A stretch of DNA of 41,589 nucleotides from Syncephalastrum monosporum B8922 (taxonomy: Eukaryota; Mucoromycota; Mucoromycetes; Mucorales; Syncephalastraceae). The notes under the pieces were generated by a model. It was not told where the DNA came from, ran no database searches, and saw only the letters and a program-made list of their open reading frames with translations. Where the stretch lies: contig JNEN01000880.1 in NCBI GenBank assembly GCA_000697355.1, positions 1 to 41,589 on the forward strand. The letters are read 5' to 3'. Both the position numbers and the translations under genes were made by a program. Of the stretch, positions 1-11,959 are shown piece by piece (positions within the stretch are counted from its first letter, which is position 1; each line of letters starts with the position of its first letter).

Positions 1-1
1 C

Positions 2-994
2 AACAACACGACCTCAGCCGCGCCAAATACAGATGTAGAAGAAGAGAATCAAGTGCTGCCACCTCTGCCTGAGAGCGACGATGCGAGCCTGATCGGTACG
101 GACCATACAGATCACACAGACGATGCAGTGGATGATACACCACTGACGTCGGCGGCTGGATCTGTAAAAGAACATGACGAAAAGGAAAATAATATCGGAG
201 GAGAGCATCCGGGCACCGCGGATGCCATGCCTGTCACCAGACAACCAGAGGTCCAGGCGCCTCGTCCGATTAACCAGGATAAGCAATCAGACGACTCATC
301 CGCAAACGATGATAATTCAAATTCCACTGAAGCAACCTCAGCACACACCACCAGTGCCAAGCCAGAGGCAACTCCCAACCCGAGTGATACGCTCACGACA
401 CCGCCTTCCTCGGCCGAATCAGTCAAGGACCGAATGGCCAAGACGGACGTGCCTCGCGCACCTGAACAAACTCAATCACCTCCGGCACCGGTAGCAGTAA
501 TCAAATCGGCTGAAACAGATGAACCAGGAAATAATGAAGATACCGAAAAACGAACCTTGTCCGATACCACAGCCCAGCCACGAACAACCGTGGATGAGGT
601 GCATACCTCGCATATGCTGGAAGCACACCAAGACAAACAAAAAACGCCCTCCATCGCTGATGAGAGAACTGCGAGCCCGTCTCCGCTTGCAAAGTCCAGC
701 CGACTGTTGTCCAAACTCAGAAGCCACCACCAGGACGACGCGGTGAGCTTGGCCAGCCAAAGCACCAGTACTCATGAGCCACAACCAACGATGACGCCCT
801 CTCAAAGCCTTTCCCGTGTCAAAGGTAAATTGTTCCGATCCGGTACGCTCTTGGGCAAAAAGAAAAGCAGTGCCAGTGTAGCCGATCTTCAGCAGCAGCA
901 AGAACAGCAGCCTGCAGGCGGTCCACGACCAAGTCATTCTATTTCCCTGCGATTCAAGAACTCGAAGAAGCGTCTCTCTAGTATCTTCCACTGA
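2..994 (+). CDS. C-terminal part of an unrecognised Ser/Thr/Pro/Glu-rich protein
   Basis: The reading frame is open from the left edge to a TGA at 992-994, so only the last ~330 residues are visible and the start lies outside the window. The visible part is low-complexity and hydrophilic, rich in Ser, Thr, Pro, Asp and Glu, with no membrane segment and no domain I recognise. The last ~110 residues turn basic and Ser-rich (KLRSHHQ, KGKLFRSG, GKKKSS, a Gln run and a final KNSKKRLSSIFH). Such tails are common in phospho-regulated cytoskeletal or signalling proteins, but that is only a guess. The + strand frame is preferred over the antisense ORFs because it is the longest and runs through to a plausible 3' UTR. 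Confidence 0.65.
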   Translation, partial: NNTTSAAPNTDVEEENQVLPPLPESDDASLIGTDHTDHTDDAVDDTPLTSAAGSVKEHDEKENNIGGEHPGTADAMPVTRQPEVQAPRPINQDKQSDDSSANDDNSNSTEATSAHTTSAKPEATPNPSDTLTTPPSSAESVKDRMAKTDVPRAPEQTQSPPAPVAVIKSAETDEPGNNEDTEKRTLSDTTAQPRTTVDEVHTSHMLEAHQDKQKTPSIADERTASPSPLAKSSRLLSKLRSHHQDDAVSLASQSTSTHEPQPTMTPSQSLSRVKGKLFRSGTLLGKKKSSASVADLQQQQEQQPAGGPRPSHSISLRFKNSKKRLSSIFH

Positions 995-1567
995 ACATAT
1001 GTCCTTTTCTTTCTTTCTTCTCCGTTTTTTCTCTAGTACGCCCTTTGTTCTTCTCTTTGTATATATACATCATTTCAAATTCACATTTTGGGTTGCACAG
1101 CAGCTGCATCAGAAATTGGTACCAATCATTAGTCCTATTTCTGTGCTGCCATCACGAATTTAGGGAGTCTGTGTAAGTTTGGTTTAGACATACCAGGGCC
1201 ATGTGCCAAAGCGATAGTACCCGCGTAAAAAAAAGTGATACGCCGTGTGCTTCTATCCGCATTTGTATTGGGGATGCGTTTACGGTGAGCAGTAGGTGGA
1301 TATGTTCGGTGTGCGTATGTGTGTATGGATGCGAGCGGAAGCGCGCTCCGTGCACGGCGACACAAGATCAAAATAAACAATTTCGTCAGTGCCAGTGATC
1401 TATCCTTGGCGTGATGTAAGTATCTGCAGGAGAGACAGACGCGCTGCATTGGTACTAACGACTGCATAGAGTAGCAAGAAGAAAAAGAAAACGCCAATAA
1501 ATCGTGAGCTCCTGAACAAGTTCAGTGCTGTATTGCTGCGTTCGTCCTTTTTTTATTATTATTGTTA
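995..1567. other. Convergent 3' intergenic region
   Basis: This lies between the 3' ends of the partial + gene and the - strand EI24-like gene. A T/C-rich tract follows the stop codon at 1003-1060. AATAAA at 1372-1377 is a candidate poly(A) signal for the + gene, and another occurs near 1495. The short antisense ORFs here have no recognisable similarity. I see no gene. Confidence 0.5.
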
Positions 1568-3096
1568 CTACTCGAGCTTGGCCATCTTCTTTTCCTCAGA
1601 AACAATCGAATCGGCATGGACACCACCCACGAGACGCACAAGTAGAATGACGAGGTTATCCAGTTTGCGCACACCATAAAAGAGAGGCACTTTGTTGGGC
1701 AGCGAGAACTCGACACGGGAACCTCCGGAAGAGACGGGCTGATCATAAGGCGACGAAGGTTTGGGAGTTGCCATGGTTGCCATGATAACATACTACATGG
1801 ACATGAGGAAAATGAGCGACAAGAAAGTGAAGGAAGGCATATATGCCTTTGTTAATGAGTGACGTACGCATGGATAGATCAAACCGAAAAGAGCTCCGGA
1901 GTATAGTGTTGGAAGGAAGAAGGTTAAGACGGTGAGTGGGAGACCTATCGATATGATGGACAGTGATATCGTCATCCAGTGAGTCAGAGAAAGCGGCTTC
2001 TTTTGCCTCCCCTTCCCCTCCTACATACCGAAGCCCAGGAAGAAGGACCAATGTTGTTCAACATAGGATAATCTACGTTCGAGCGTCCAACCCATGTAAA
2101 GCCATTTGTACCTAGAGATTTTAGATGGTTATACATATACGTTAGCCCACTTGAGTTCTTTCGTCTTTCTCTTTGTATGCCGTACTCGAAGCAGTAATAG
2201 GCCATGACGGCGCAGTTCATCAGAAAGGCGAGCCAGAAACCAAAGTAGGGAACGAGTGAGCGGATAATGGCGGCAAAGACAGAGCAGTTGATGTAGAAGA
2301 TGGCAGTGTAAATGGTAGACGCCATGCTGCTGACGATGTTTGTGTTGACCGAGCGGTTGTTGTTTCGTGCCTGGACTTGGTATGCCTTCTCGGCGATGGG
2401 GCCAAAGAATTGGCCATTGATACCCAGGAGCGTGAGGTACATCGGGTATCCTGCCAAATTCTGGGCCAAGTCCGAGACATCCCGCCATACATATACATAG
2501 CAGCCATAATAAGGTTATGGTCAAATACGCGCGCGTCGACTCTACCCTTACCATGTAGGAGCATCCAAACAGCCTGTGGTGCGGCTCGTTGTAGAAGGTC
2601 TGGATAAATACAAGGCCGCCAAAAAAGATGACGCCGTTGAACAGTAAGGTTTTGAACATGGCCTTTTGAATGGTGGTCGATCTGTTACTGTCAGTCAAGA
2701 CTATTCAGCCGAGATGGGGCGATACTTGCGAGTAGAAGAGAATAAACGTCTTTGGCCAGTTGAAGGCCTGCTCGACACCATTGAGAAAGTAGGACCAATG
2801 AAGGGAAGCAGACGCCTGGGTGGTGGTTGCCATTGTATAGACTGTGTACGCCAAAAGGACGGTGGTCCCGCGTCTCTGAAACCACTCAGCCAAAAGTATT
2901 CGATTTTCGTGTCACATGATCGAATGCATGGATGTGTGTGACCCCACTCTCCCTTCATCTGTCTTCCTTTGCTGTCTAGTTCTTCTTCTGTTGTCACCCT
3001 ACGGTATGCGCTGTTGTCATTCTCTAGGTCTTGCCTCTCTATCTCCAATACATGTACATGTTCGGGTAATACGACATCTTTCGCGTATAGGATCAT
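1568..3096 (-). CDS. EI24: EI24/PIG8-family ER membrane protein, multi-exon
   Basis: Exons that keep frame, read leftward on the - strand, are 2730 upward (5' end uncertain), 2552-2681, 2186-2460, 2029-2111, 1868-1944 and 1568-1792. Joining them gives a multi-spanning membrane protein whose core matches the EI24 family: YYCFEYKW, a following LERRLSYVEQHW, then FLGFGLPL. The segment YPMYL...IAEKAYQV aligns with the conserved stretch before it. In animals EI24 is an ER protein that supports autophagy and binds importin-beta. The intron at 2682-2729 appears to begin with GC (GCAAGT) rather than GT. The N-terminus is unresolved. ATG 3094-3096 opens a hydrophilic ORF that may supply the basic N-terminus through another intron, while an internal ATG at 2830-2832 would still give ~297 residues (human ~340). 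The family assignment is fairly firm; the start is not. Confidence 0.7.
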
Positions 3097-3397
3097 GTAT
3101 GGGGAGGATATCGCTCATATGACTAAATCATAGGCTATGCCCATAGACATAGACCTCCGTGATATATAGCTCCACGTAGCTTCCTCCCCTATAGCTTAAC
3201 AGGTAGAATGCCGCTTTGTATCCATAGCCGTAGAGAATTACTGCGATAAGTGTACGAAACGCGTGTGCCATTGGACAGAAATAAAATCGGGCTTGAATCG
3301 CTGCTGCGGCGAAATGGGGTGCCCCCCCCTCGTGGCTTGTAATTCTACTTTTTAAAGGCTCTGCTCCGCGTAAGTGGCAGTGTTCAACTTATTCACC
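3097..3397. other. Divergent promoter region, EI24-like (-) / eIF5B (+)
   Basis: These 300 bp separate the 5' ends of two divergently transcribed genes. A TATA-like GATATATAG occurs near 3160-3170, and TTTTTAAAGG lies about 45 bp before the eIF5B ATG. A tRNA A-box-like stretch near 3190 was considered and rejected. I see no gene here. Confidence 0.4.
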
Positions 3398-6300
3398 ATG
3401 GGAAAGAAGAAGGGCGCTAACAGAAAGAAGGACGATTACTGGTAATTATATTAAATCGTGCACCGGTTTGGACGTGGATCCTGATGACAGATGGCAGGGA
3501 CGAAGAATTCGAGAACGACGTGGGTGGCAGCCCTGCGCCCGAGGAGGATACAGAGACCTTTGAGAAGCGTGCGGCCAACTTCAATGCCCTGGCCGACATG
3601 GGCGAAGAAAGCGACGACGGGTAAGCCTCTTCTCCATCGGTTGGATCGCCTTGCTTTGTTTTGTTTTGTTTGTATGCTCAACACACTATTCTAGTTTGAT
3701 GGCCATGGTCAACAAGGCCGCCAAAAACAAAGTCAAGAAGAACAAAAAGAAGAAGGCCGTCGTAGAATCTGACGACGAGGACGAAGCTCCTGCCCAGAAC
3801 ACGCCACCACCACCCCCGCCTGCCGCCGACGGTGACGAGGAAGAGGAAGAGGACGACTTTGGCTGGGCCAACGACAACAAGAAGAACAAGAAGAAAAACA
3901 AAAAAGCCCCTCAGACCCCTCCCCAGCAACAGGAACCTCAGGACAACGAGGATGGTTTCCGCGTCTTGTCCAAGAAGGAAAAGGAGAAGCTGAAGAAAGA
4001 GCGCCAGAAGGAAGCCAAGCGTTTGGCTGCCCTTGAAAAGAAGGCCCAGGAGGAGGCCGAGGTCGCTGAAATCATGAAGGACGAAGAGCCTGAGGAGGCC
4101 CCTGCTTCGAAATCCAAAAAGAAGAAGAACAAGAAGAAGGGCAAGGCTGCTGAGCCTGAGGAAGAGCCTGAGCCTGAGCCCGAGGCAGCGCCTGAGCCTG
4201 AGCCCGAGCCCGAGCAGGAAACCCAGCCCAAGGCCGGGGGCAAGAAGAAGAAGGGTCCCGCTGGCGTGGCTGCTCTCCGAGTAAGTGTCATGAATTTGAC
4301 GATCAAGTGGGGGCAGTACTGACACGAATCTATAGAAAATGCTGGATCAGCAAAAGAAGGCTGAGGAGGAGGCCAAGCGCAAGGAAGAGGAGGAGCGCAG
4401 ACGCATTGAGGAATTGGAGCGACTGGAGGCCGAGGAAGAAGCTCGCCTTGAAGAGCAGCGTCGTCTCAAGAAGGAACGCGAGGCTGCCAAGAAGGAGCAG
4501 CTTCGCAAGGAAGGCAAGCTTCTGACGAAAGCCCAGAAGGAAGCTCAGCGCAAGGCTCAGCTGCGTCATCAGCAGCTGGTCGAGTCTGGCCAAGTCAAGA
4601 TCTCTGCTTTGCAAGAGGAGGCCGAGGAGCCGGCTGGCGAGAAGAAGAAGGTCGTCTACAGCACCCTGAAGAAGAAGAACAAGAAGAAGGGTCCCAGCCA
4701 GGAGGAGATCGAGCGCCAGAAGCGTGAAGAGGAGGCCAAGCGTAAGGAAGAGGAAGAACGCAAGCGTAAGGAAGAGGAGGCCAAGAAGGCCGCTGAAGAA
4801 GAATGTAAGTAGACCGAATGGCGCTCGCGTTCTGTTTCTGACTCGTCTCTTTAGCCGAAGATGATGACTGGGAGAAGGCGGCTGACAGCACCGAAGAGGA
4901 GGACAATGTCAAATCGGATTGGGAGGCCGAGAGTGAGGATGAGAAGGCCGCGGCCAAGGAGGAGAAGGCGGCCAAGAAGGCCGAAGACGAGTCTGAATCG
5001 GAGGAGGACTCTGACGAGGATTCTGATGAGGACTCTGACAGCGACTGGGATAGCGATTCGAGTGAAGAAGACCTGTCGCCTGCCCAGCGCGCCGCCCTTA
5101 AGAAGAAGGAAGAGGCCAATGCCCGTCGTATGCAGCGCGAGAAGGATGCCCTGGCCGCTCGATCCAAGGACGATCTTCGTTCGCCCATTTGCGTTATTCT
5201 GGGTCACGTCGATACCGTAAGTTTTCTTCTGTTGTCATACCGGGACATGCAATCATGCAAATATTCACTCGCTTTTAACAGGGCAAGACCAAGCTGCTCG
5301 ATAAGATCCGTCAGACCAACGTCCAGGAAGGCGAAGCAGGTGGTATCACCCAGCAGATTGGTGCGACCTACTTCCCCTCGGACGCTATCGAGAAGAAGAC
5401 CGCAGTTCTGAAGGACAAGGTCGAAAAGTGCAAGGTGCCCGGTTTGCTGATTATCGATACACCCGGACACGAGTCGTTCACCAACCTGCGCAGCAGAGGT
5501 AGCTCCCTCTGTAACATTGCCATTCTGGTCGTCGATATCATGCACGGTCTGGAGCCTCAGACTCTTGAGTCGATCCGTCTTTTGCGTGACCGCAAGACGC
5601 CATTCATTGTCGCCTTGAACAAGATTGATCGTCTCTTCCAGTGGGACCCCCGTCCTGACAACTCGTTCCAGGACTCCCTGCAGCGCCAGAAGAAGTCCGT
5701 CAAGCAGGAATTCGAGAACCGTCTGCAGCAAACCATTGTTGCTTTTGCCGAGCAGGGTCTCAACGCCGCGCTTTACTACAAGAACCCCAACTTTGCCCGC
5801 TACGTGTCACTCGTGCCCACGTCTGCCCACACCGGCGAAGGTATCCCTGATATGCTCAACTTGCTTATCAGCTTGACTCAGCAGCGCATGAGCGAGCAGC
5901 TGATGTACGTCTCGACTCTGGAGTGTACCGTCCTCGAAGTCAAGGTCATTGAGGGTCTGGGTACGACCATCGATGTTGTCCTTGTGAACGGTTACCTCCA
6001 CGAGGGTGACAAGATCGTGGTGTGCGGTCTGAACGGCCCCATCGTGACCCAGGTGCGTGCGCTTCTGACGCCGCAGCCCCTCCGTGAATTGCGTGTCAAG
6101 TCGCAATACGTCCATCACAAGTCTGTCAAGGCCGCCCTCGGTGTCAAGATCTCTGCTCCTGATCTCGAGAAGGCTATCGCGGGTTCGCGTCTCCTTGTGT
6201 GCGGTCCTGATGACGACGAGGAGGATCTGATGGAAGAAGTCATGTCCGACCTGACGAACCTCATGAGCACGATCGATCGTACCGGCCATGGTGTGTGGGT

Positions 6301-7045
6301 GCAGGCCTCGACACTGGGTTCGCTCGAAGCCCTGCTCGAGTTCTTGCGCACGAGCAAGATCCCTGTCTCAGGTATCAACATTGGTCCTGTCCACAAGAAG
6401 GACGTTGTCAAGGCGAGTGTCATGCTCGAGAAGGCTCCTGAGTACGCTGTGATGCTCTGTTTCGACGTCAAGGTCGAAAAGGAAGCCGAGGATATGGCTG
6501 AGGAAATGGGCATGAAGATCTTCAAGGCCGAGATCATTTACCACTTGTTTGATCGCTTTGTCGAGTACAACAACGCCATGACGGAGCAGAAGCGCAAGGA
6601 GCAGGCCCCCACTGCTGTCTTCCCCTGTGTGCTCAAGATGGTGCCCCGTGCTATCTTCAACAAGAAGGATCCCATCATTATGGGTGTCGACGTCGTCGAG
6701 GGTACGCTGCGTCTCGGTACACCCATTTGCGTTGTCCGGCCCAACCCTGAGACCAAGGAGCGCGAGGTCACGACCCTTGGTAAGGTGACCTCCATTGAGC
6801 AGAATCACAAGACGCTCGAGATGGTCAAGAAGGGTGGCGGAGGTGGTGGTGTTGCCATCAAGATTGAACAGCCCGTCTACGAGAATTCCAAGACCTACGG
6901 CCGTCACTTCGACGAGAACGACGAGTTCTATTCCAAGATCACTCGCCAGTCTATCAACGTGCTGAAGGAGTCTTTCCGAAACGACCTTTCCAAGGAGGAA
7001 TGGGCTCTTGTCGTCAAGCTGAAGAAGGTTTTGGGCGTTGACTAA
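3398..7045 (+). CDS. FUN12: Translation initiation factor eIF5B (IF2-type GTPase)
   Basis: eIF5B is the GTPase that joins the 60S subunit to the 48S complex at the end of initiation. Six exons fit: 3398-3441, 3498-3620, 3695-4280, 4336-4804, 4855-5216 and 5282-7045, giving 1115 residues (yeast 1002, human ~1220). The first ~490 residues are a Lys/Glu-rich low-complexity tail, as in all eukaryotic eIF5Bs. The GTPase core has G1 GHVDTGKT (residues ~524-531), a G2 region [10 protein letters not shown]3 DTPGHE (~587), G4 NKID (~641) and G5-region SAHTGEG. Domains II-IV follow, with MGVDVVEG near the end. The last intron falls exactly inside the G1 P-loop, between DT and GKT. Start ATG 3398 gives MGKKKG, typical of the family. 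AATAAA at 7141-7146 is a likely poly(A) signal. Confidence 0.95.
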
Positions 7046-7140
7046 ATCGACCCCGTCTCGTATCTATTTTTTGTTCCTCACTGTCTACTCGCACGCTCAC
7101 ACACACACTCACGCTCACACACTCACACACGCAAAAGCAT

Positions 7141-7146
7141 AATAAA
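7141..7146 (+). terminator. Candidate poly(A) signal of eIF5B
   Basis: AATAAA lies 96 nt after the eIF5B stop and just past a CACACTCA-type simple repeat (7090-7133). It sits ~20 bp before the convergent INTS11 stop, so the two 3' ends nearly abut. Confidence 0.5.
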
Positions 7147-7166
7147 CCATACCATTCACGCAGTCA

Positions 7167-8803
7167 TTACATTTTCTTCACCTCTGTTAATCCTAATCGG
7201 TTATCGGGGCCAATAACAAGCTTGCCATGTACGACCATTTCGGTTGTCCTTGAGATAGCACTTGCAGGGCCGTTCTGTTTGCTCCATTCGGAGCGTTCGT
7301 TTGTCTGTTCAGCCAGTACGGATTGCAGCATATGCTTGTCCACGGCCGCTTTGCGACCCTTTTCGTCGTTAAGCGTGATCGTCTCTCCGTTCGCAGGGTT
7401 AAAGCAACCAATGCCAAACTCCTTGATGACGTTCTTTTTGAGGAACTCTTGGGCACCTACTTCACCATGCACGAGCACCACGTTCTGGGGCGCGCAGTTG
7501 CGAATCAGCTGCATGATACCCTTGGCGTCGGCGTGTGCGCTGAAACTGAGGTTCTGGACTTGGAGGTTGACGTTGATGCGCGTGACGTTGTCGACTTGGA
7601 TCTCTTTGGCCCCTGCGAGCACATACGCACCGACCGTGCCCGCCACACAATAACCTGGCAAGATGACCATGTTTTTCGGGTCGCCTGCCCATTTTTTGAA
7701 CGTCTCCAAGGAGAGGCCAGAATGAAGCATACCGGGCGTAGCAAAGAAGACCATGGGTCCCGGCATGCTCTCGACACCGTGTTGATAGGCGCTGATGTGT
7801 TTGTAGTCAAAGATATTGCGGTCAATGTACATAGATTTGGCGCGCTGATTCGTCCAGTTGATGAAAAGCTTGTAGTACTCTGTTGCACGTTGAGAAAGGC
7901 CGGCGGAAAAGAAAATGGGTATATTGAGGCCCATGCGCTCCCAGTACGCATCAATGAGGATACAGAGCTCTTGCGCGCGGCCGAGGGCGAAGCAGGGAAT
8001 GAGGACCTTCCCGCCTGCAGCGACGCAGTCGTGCACTTTGCGCAGAAAGTCATGCTCACGACTTCGCTTCGAGTCACGGATGGTATGGCCATATGTACTT
8101 TCGGTGATCAGGACCGTAGGGCGCATTTTGTCGATCCAGGCCGCACCCAAGTGGCGATCTGGGGTCATGTTGAAGTCACCGGTGTAGACAATCGAGTCGT
8201 TGCCGCTTCGTATGTAGAACATGGCGGCGCCCAAGACGTGGCCAGCGTAGTAAGCTCGTATCTCCAGGTCGTCGTCGACCTTGAGTGTTTCGTGGAGGCT
8301 GATAGGGATGACTTTCCGCATGCACGTCTTTATCATCTCGGATGTGTAGAAGTTTCTGATGCCTTTGCGTTCGACGGATACCTTGCGGTAGTCTTCCAGA
8401 AGGACAGGACACATGGATTTCGTAGGCAGTGTCATGTAAATAGGTCCGTCGTAGCCGCACTGCTCTGTGAAATAAGGCAGCGCCCCGCAGTGATCCAGGT
8501 GGAAATGACTGACGATCACTGCATCGATCATTTGCGTATAGTTTGACGCTTTGCTTATGAAGGTGAAATCAGGGAAGCGGCGCTCGTCGTTGTAGCCCAT
8601 GTGCATGCCTACTACGGGTCAGCATTTCTTGCGATCGCTTGTTTATTGAGTGCATACCGCAGTCGAGCATTATGTTGCGCTTGCCTATACGGACGAGAAT
8701 GCAACTTCGGCCGACATCCTGGCCTGGACAGTATAAGTAAGAAGACAGGCAGGTTCCATATTGGCACGGTACCTGCACCCAAAGGCGTGATATGAATTGT
8801 CAT
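7167..8803 (-). CDS. INTS11: INTS11-type (CPSF73-like) metallo-beta-lactamase RNA endonuclease
   Basis: Exons 8773-8803, 8658-8723 and 7167-8608 join in frame to 512 residues starting [17 protein letters not shown]. This is the catalytic subunit of the Integrator complex, which cleaves nascent snRNA and other Pol II transcripts. The metallo-beta-lactamase signature HFHLDHCG (His67 first), [23 protein letters not shown] and the beta-CASP region with [10 protein letters not shown] are all present, so the active site looks intact. The wording [15 protein letters not shown] and [14 protein letters not shown] is INTS11-like rather than CPSF73-like. It stops shortly after a [12 protein letters not shown] segment, so it lacks most of the ~100-residue C-terminal dimerisation region found in animal INTS11 (~600 aa). 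It shares a ~180-bp divergent promoter with the RAB6 gene. Confidence 0.9.
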
Positions 8804-8981
8804 AAAAAGGAGACACGCTGCATTGACAGAGAGCGCGGTGGACTTTTTTTTTAGCTGCTGGAAAACTCCACTCTCTGCAGTTGACTTTCCCTCCTTTCTG
8901 CTCCGCCTTTTTTTTGGCTCCTCTGTATTCCAGTTCTTTCATTCTTTCTTCTTTCATTGTCTTCCTATTTTGCATCCCAGC
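8804..8981. promoter_or_regulatory. Bidirectional promoter between INTS11 and RAB6
   Basis: Only 178 bp separate the two start codons, which face away from each other. The stretch is strongly pyrimidine-rich on the + strand (CTTTTTTTTGG and TTCTTTC runs at 8890-8975), a common fungal promoter feature. No canonical TATA box is evident. Confidence 0.55.
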
Positions 8982-10006
<1,025 letters not shown>

Positions 10007-10090
10007 GAGAAAAGAAATGAGATGATCGGAGGATGGGTTGCTTTTGCTTTGTTTCTTTTTTTTTTTTTCTTTTGTTATAGATGCTTTTCC

Positions 10091-11641
10091 TTAATTCACT
10101 TTGACCAGCTTGACCTAGATAGAGAAAATTGTTTTGATGAATACCAACAAGCTTTTTATATCCACTATATCTAATTTTTTGTGGTTCCTTGTTTTTTGTT
10201 TTCTTACCTCAAAAACAAGAGTCGCGTTTGGCGGGATATCCGGGGGAGCACCGCGCTTGCCGTACGCCAAAGCAGCGGGGATCGTCAGTTTGCGCTCGCC
10301 GTTGACCTTCATACCCTCGACACCAATGTCCCAACCACGAATAACCTCACCACGGCCAAGGCCAAACACAAAAGGCTTGCCGCTCGTGTTCTTGTCAAAG
10401 ACGCGGCCGTTCTTCTGGAGCTTGCCAATGTAACGCATACCGACACGGTTGCCGCGCTTGGCCTCCTTGCCATCACCAATCTTGAAGTCTTCGATAGTGA
10501 CACCGTTCTTGACATAGCTCTTGACCTCCTTCTTCTCCTGCTGCTTCTTCTTTTCAGCCGCAGCCTTTTCGGCGGCAGCCTTCTTCTCGGCAGCGGCCTT
10601 CTTGTCAGCAGCAGCCTTCTTCTCGGCAGCAGCCTTCTTCTCGGCAGCCTTCTTCTCAGCAGCGGCCTTCTTTTCTGCCTCCTCAGCCGCCTTCTTGGCC
10701 TCAACGGCCTTTTCGAGGGCCTTCTTGGCCTCGGCGCCCTTCTTTGCTGGCACATCCGCCTTTTGCTTCTTGGCAGGCTTCTCGTTTACGGCCTCGATGG
10801 TGCGCTTCTTGGGGGTAGGCTCTTCCTCCTCCTCTTCCTCCTCTTCCTCCTCCGAGGACTCCTCCTCATCCTCATCCTCGTCCTCGTCCTCTTCCAGACC
10901 AACTTCATCCGAGTCGATTTCCTCATCGTCCTCTGACATGTCCTCGTCCGAGTCACCATTCAGGCCCTGCTTAGCAAGGAGCTTCTTGAAGCTAGTACAG
11001 GGGCCATGGGTCAGTCTAATAAGCGACGGGCTATGCGCTGACTTACGTTTCTTCGTCGATCTCGTCGTCCATATCCTCGTCCTCCTCGTCCTCATCGTCC
11101 TCGAAAACGTAGTTGCCAGTCAGATGGATGGTGCTGTTATGAGTAAAAATGAGTAACATCCCATGGGAAAGAAGCAAGACGTACTTGGCACCGACGATGG
11201 AGAAGGAAACTTCCTCGCCCTCGGTGAAGGAGAGATCGAGCACCTGCTGTTCGGTCTATTCTTCGCGCGTCAGCTCGGTTCATGTATTTTTAATGCATCT
11301 GATTTTTTTTTTTTTGCTTTTTACCTTGTTGGGCGTCAAGCTGCAAAGAGTGAACTCTTTCTTGTCCACACGCACGACAAGACTGGTGCGCTTGTCGTTC
11401 TTGGGGGCATCGGCCAGCGCAGCCTGTGCAAAGCGAGAGCAAAGCGTGAGCAATGATCCAGGTGCCACTCTTTTTTTTCTTTTCTTTTCTTTTCTTGATC
11501 ATTACCATGGTCAAACGGAAGGGCGCGGCCACGATCTGCGAATAGCTCTTGTCAGGATTCACCTGAAGACCTATACAAAGTGTTAAAGCACGAAAGGAGT
11601 GCTGTGATCACAAACATACCCCAAAATCCTTGCACGCTCAT
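10091..11641 (-). CDS. FPR4: Nucleolar FKBP-type peptidyl-prolyl isomerase (Fpr3/Fpr4-like)
   Basis: Seven exons fit: 11620-11641, 11506-11570, 11325-11423, 11185-11255, 11047-11133, 10208-10991 and 10091-10114, giving 383 residues. The order of parts is the Fpr3/Fpr4 architecture. First comes a nucleoplasmin-like N-terminal domain beginning [15 protein letters not shown] and including [17 protein letters not shown]. Next are Asp/Glu-rich stretches of the histone-binding type, then an Ala-Lys-Glu coiled segment. The C-terminal FKBP domain has [28 protein letters not shown] and [17 protein letters not shown]. Such proteins act on histone tails and in rDNA chromatin. The final exon is only 24 nt. 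The encoded C-terminus, VKLVKVN, is the expected end of an FKBP fold, which supports that splice. Fpr3 and Fpr4 cannot be told apart here. Confidence 0.92.
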
Positions 11642-11959
11642 GTCAAGTAAGGTTGTCAGTTAGTGGTGAAAATTATTTTTTTTTTCTGTCCTTTTTTGCC
11701 CAAAAAAAAGTTGATGGGTTTGAAATATACAGCACCCGCTGGTCAAGTCGCAACTCTCATGACTTTCGCGTACCAGCGACTTTTGCTGCTAATGTTTCTG
11801 AACGAGGACCCTCAGATTAACTATAAGTATAATTTATTATATGCTATGGAATTAAATATTCTGCTATTGATTTGGTGATCTATGGATGTCGACCTAATCA
11901 CCACATTATAGGATATACATATATATGTATGTATATCATTGTGTATATAGAAGAAGAAT
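11642..11959. other. Intergenic region: FKBP promoter / PMT2 3' end
   Basis: This is 318 bp between two - strand genes in tandem. The part near 11810-11955 is very AT-rich, with an ATACATATATATGTATG-type palindromic stretch at about 11914-11937. No coding sequence is seen. Confidence 0.4.

Noticed and set aside
1135..1497. 120-residue - strand ORF between the first two genes
   Set aside because: Composition is not protein-like, no motif is seen, and it lies in the convergent 3' region.
3183..3310. tRNA-like A-box (TAGCTTAACAGG near 3191)
   Set aside because: No T-arm or B-box at proper spacing and no acceptor stem could be found.
7323..8546. 407-residue + strand ORF antisense to INTS11
   Set aside because: It lies wholly opposite a clearly conserved nuclease; its translation shows no family motifs. 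It arises from codon bias on the opposite strand.
10181..11156. Leu/Ser-rich + strand ORFs opposite the FKBP gene
   Set aside because: Poly-Leu and poly-Ser runs are the antisense reading of Lys/Glu/Ala-rich coding sequence.
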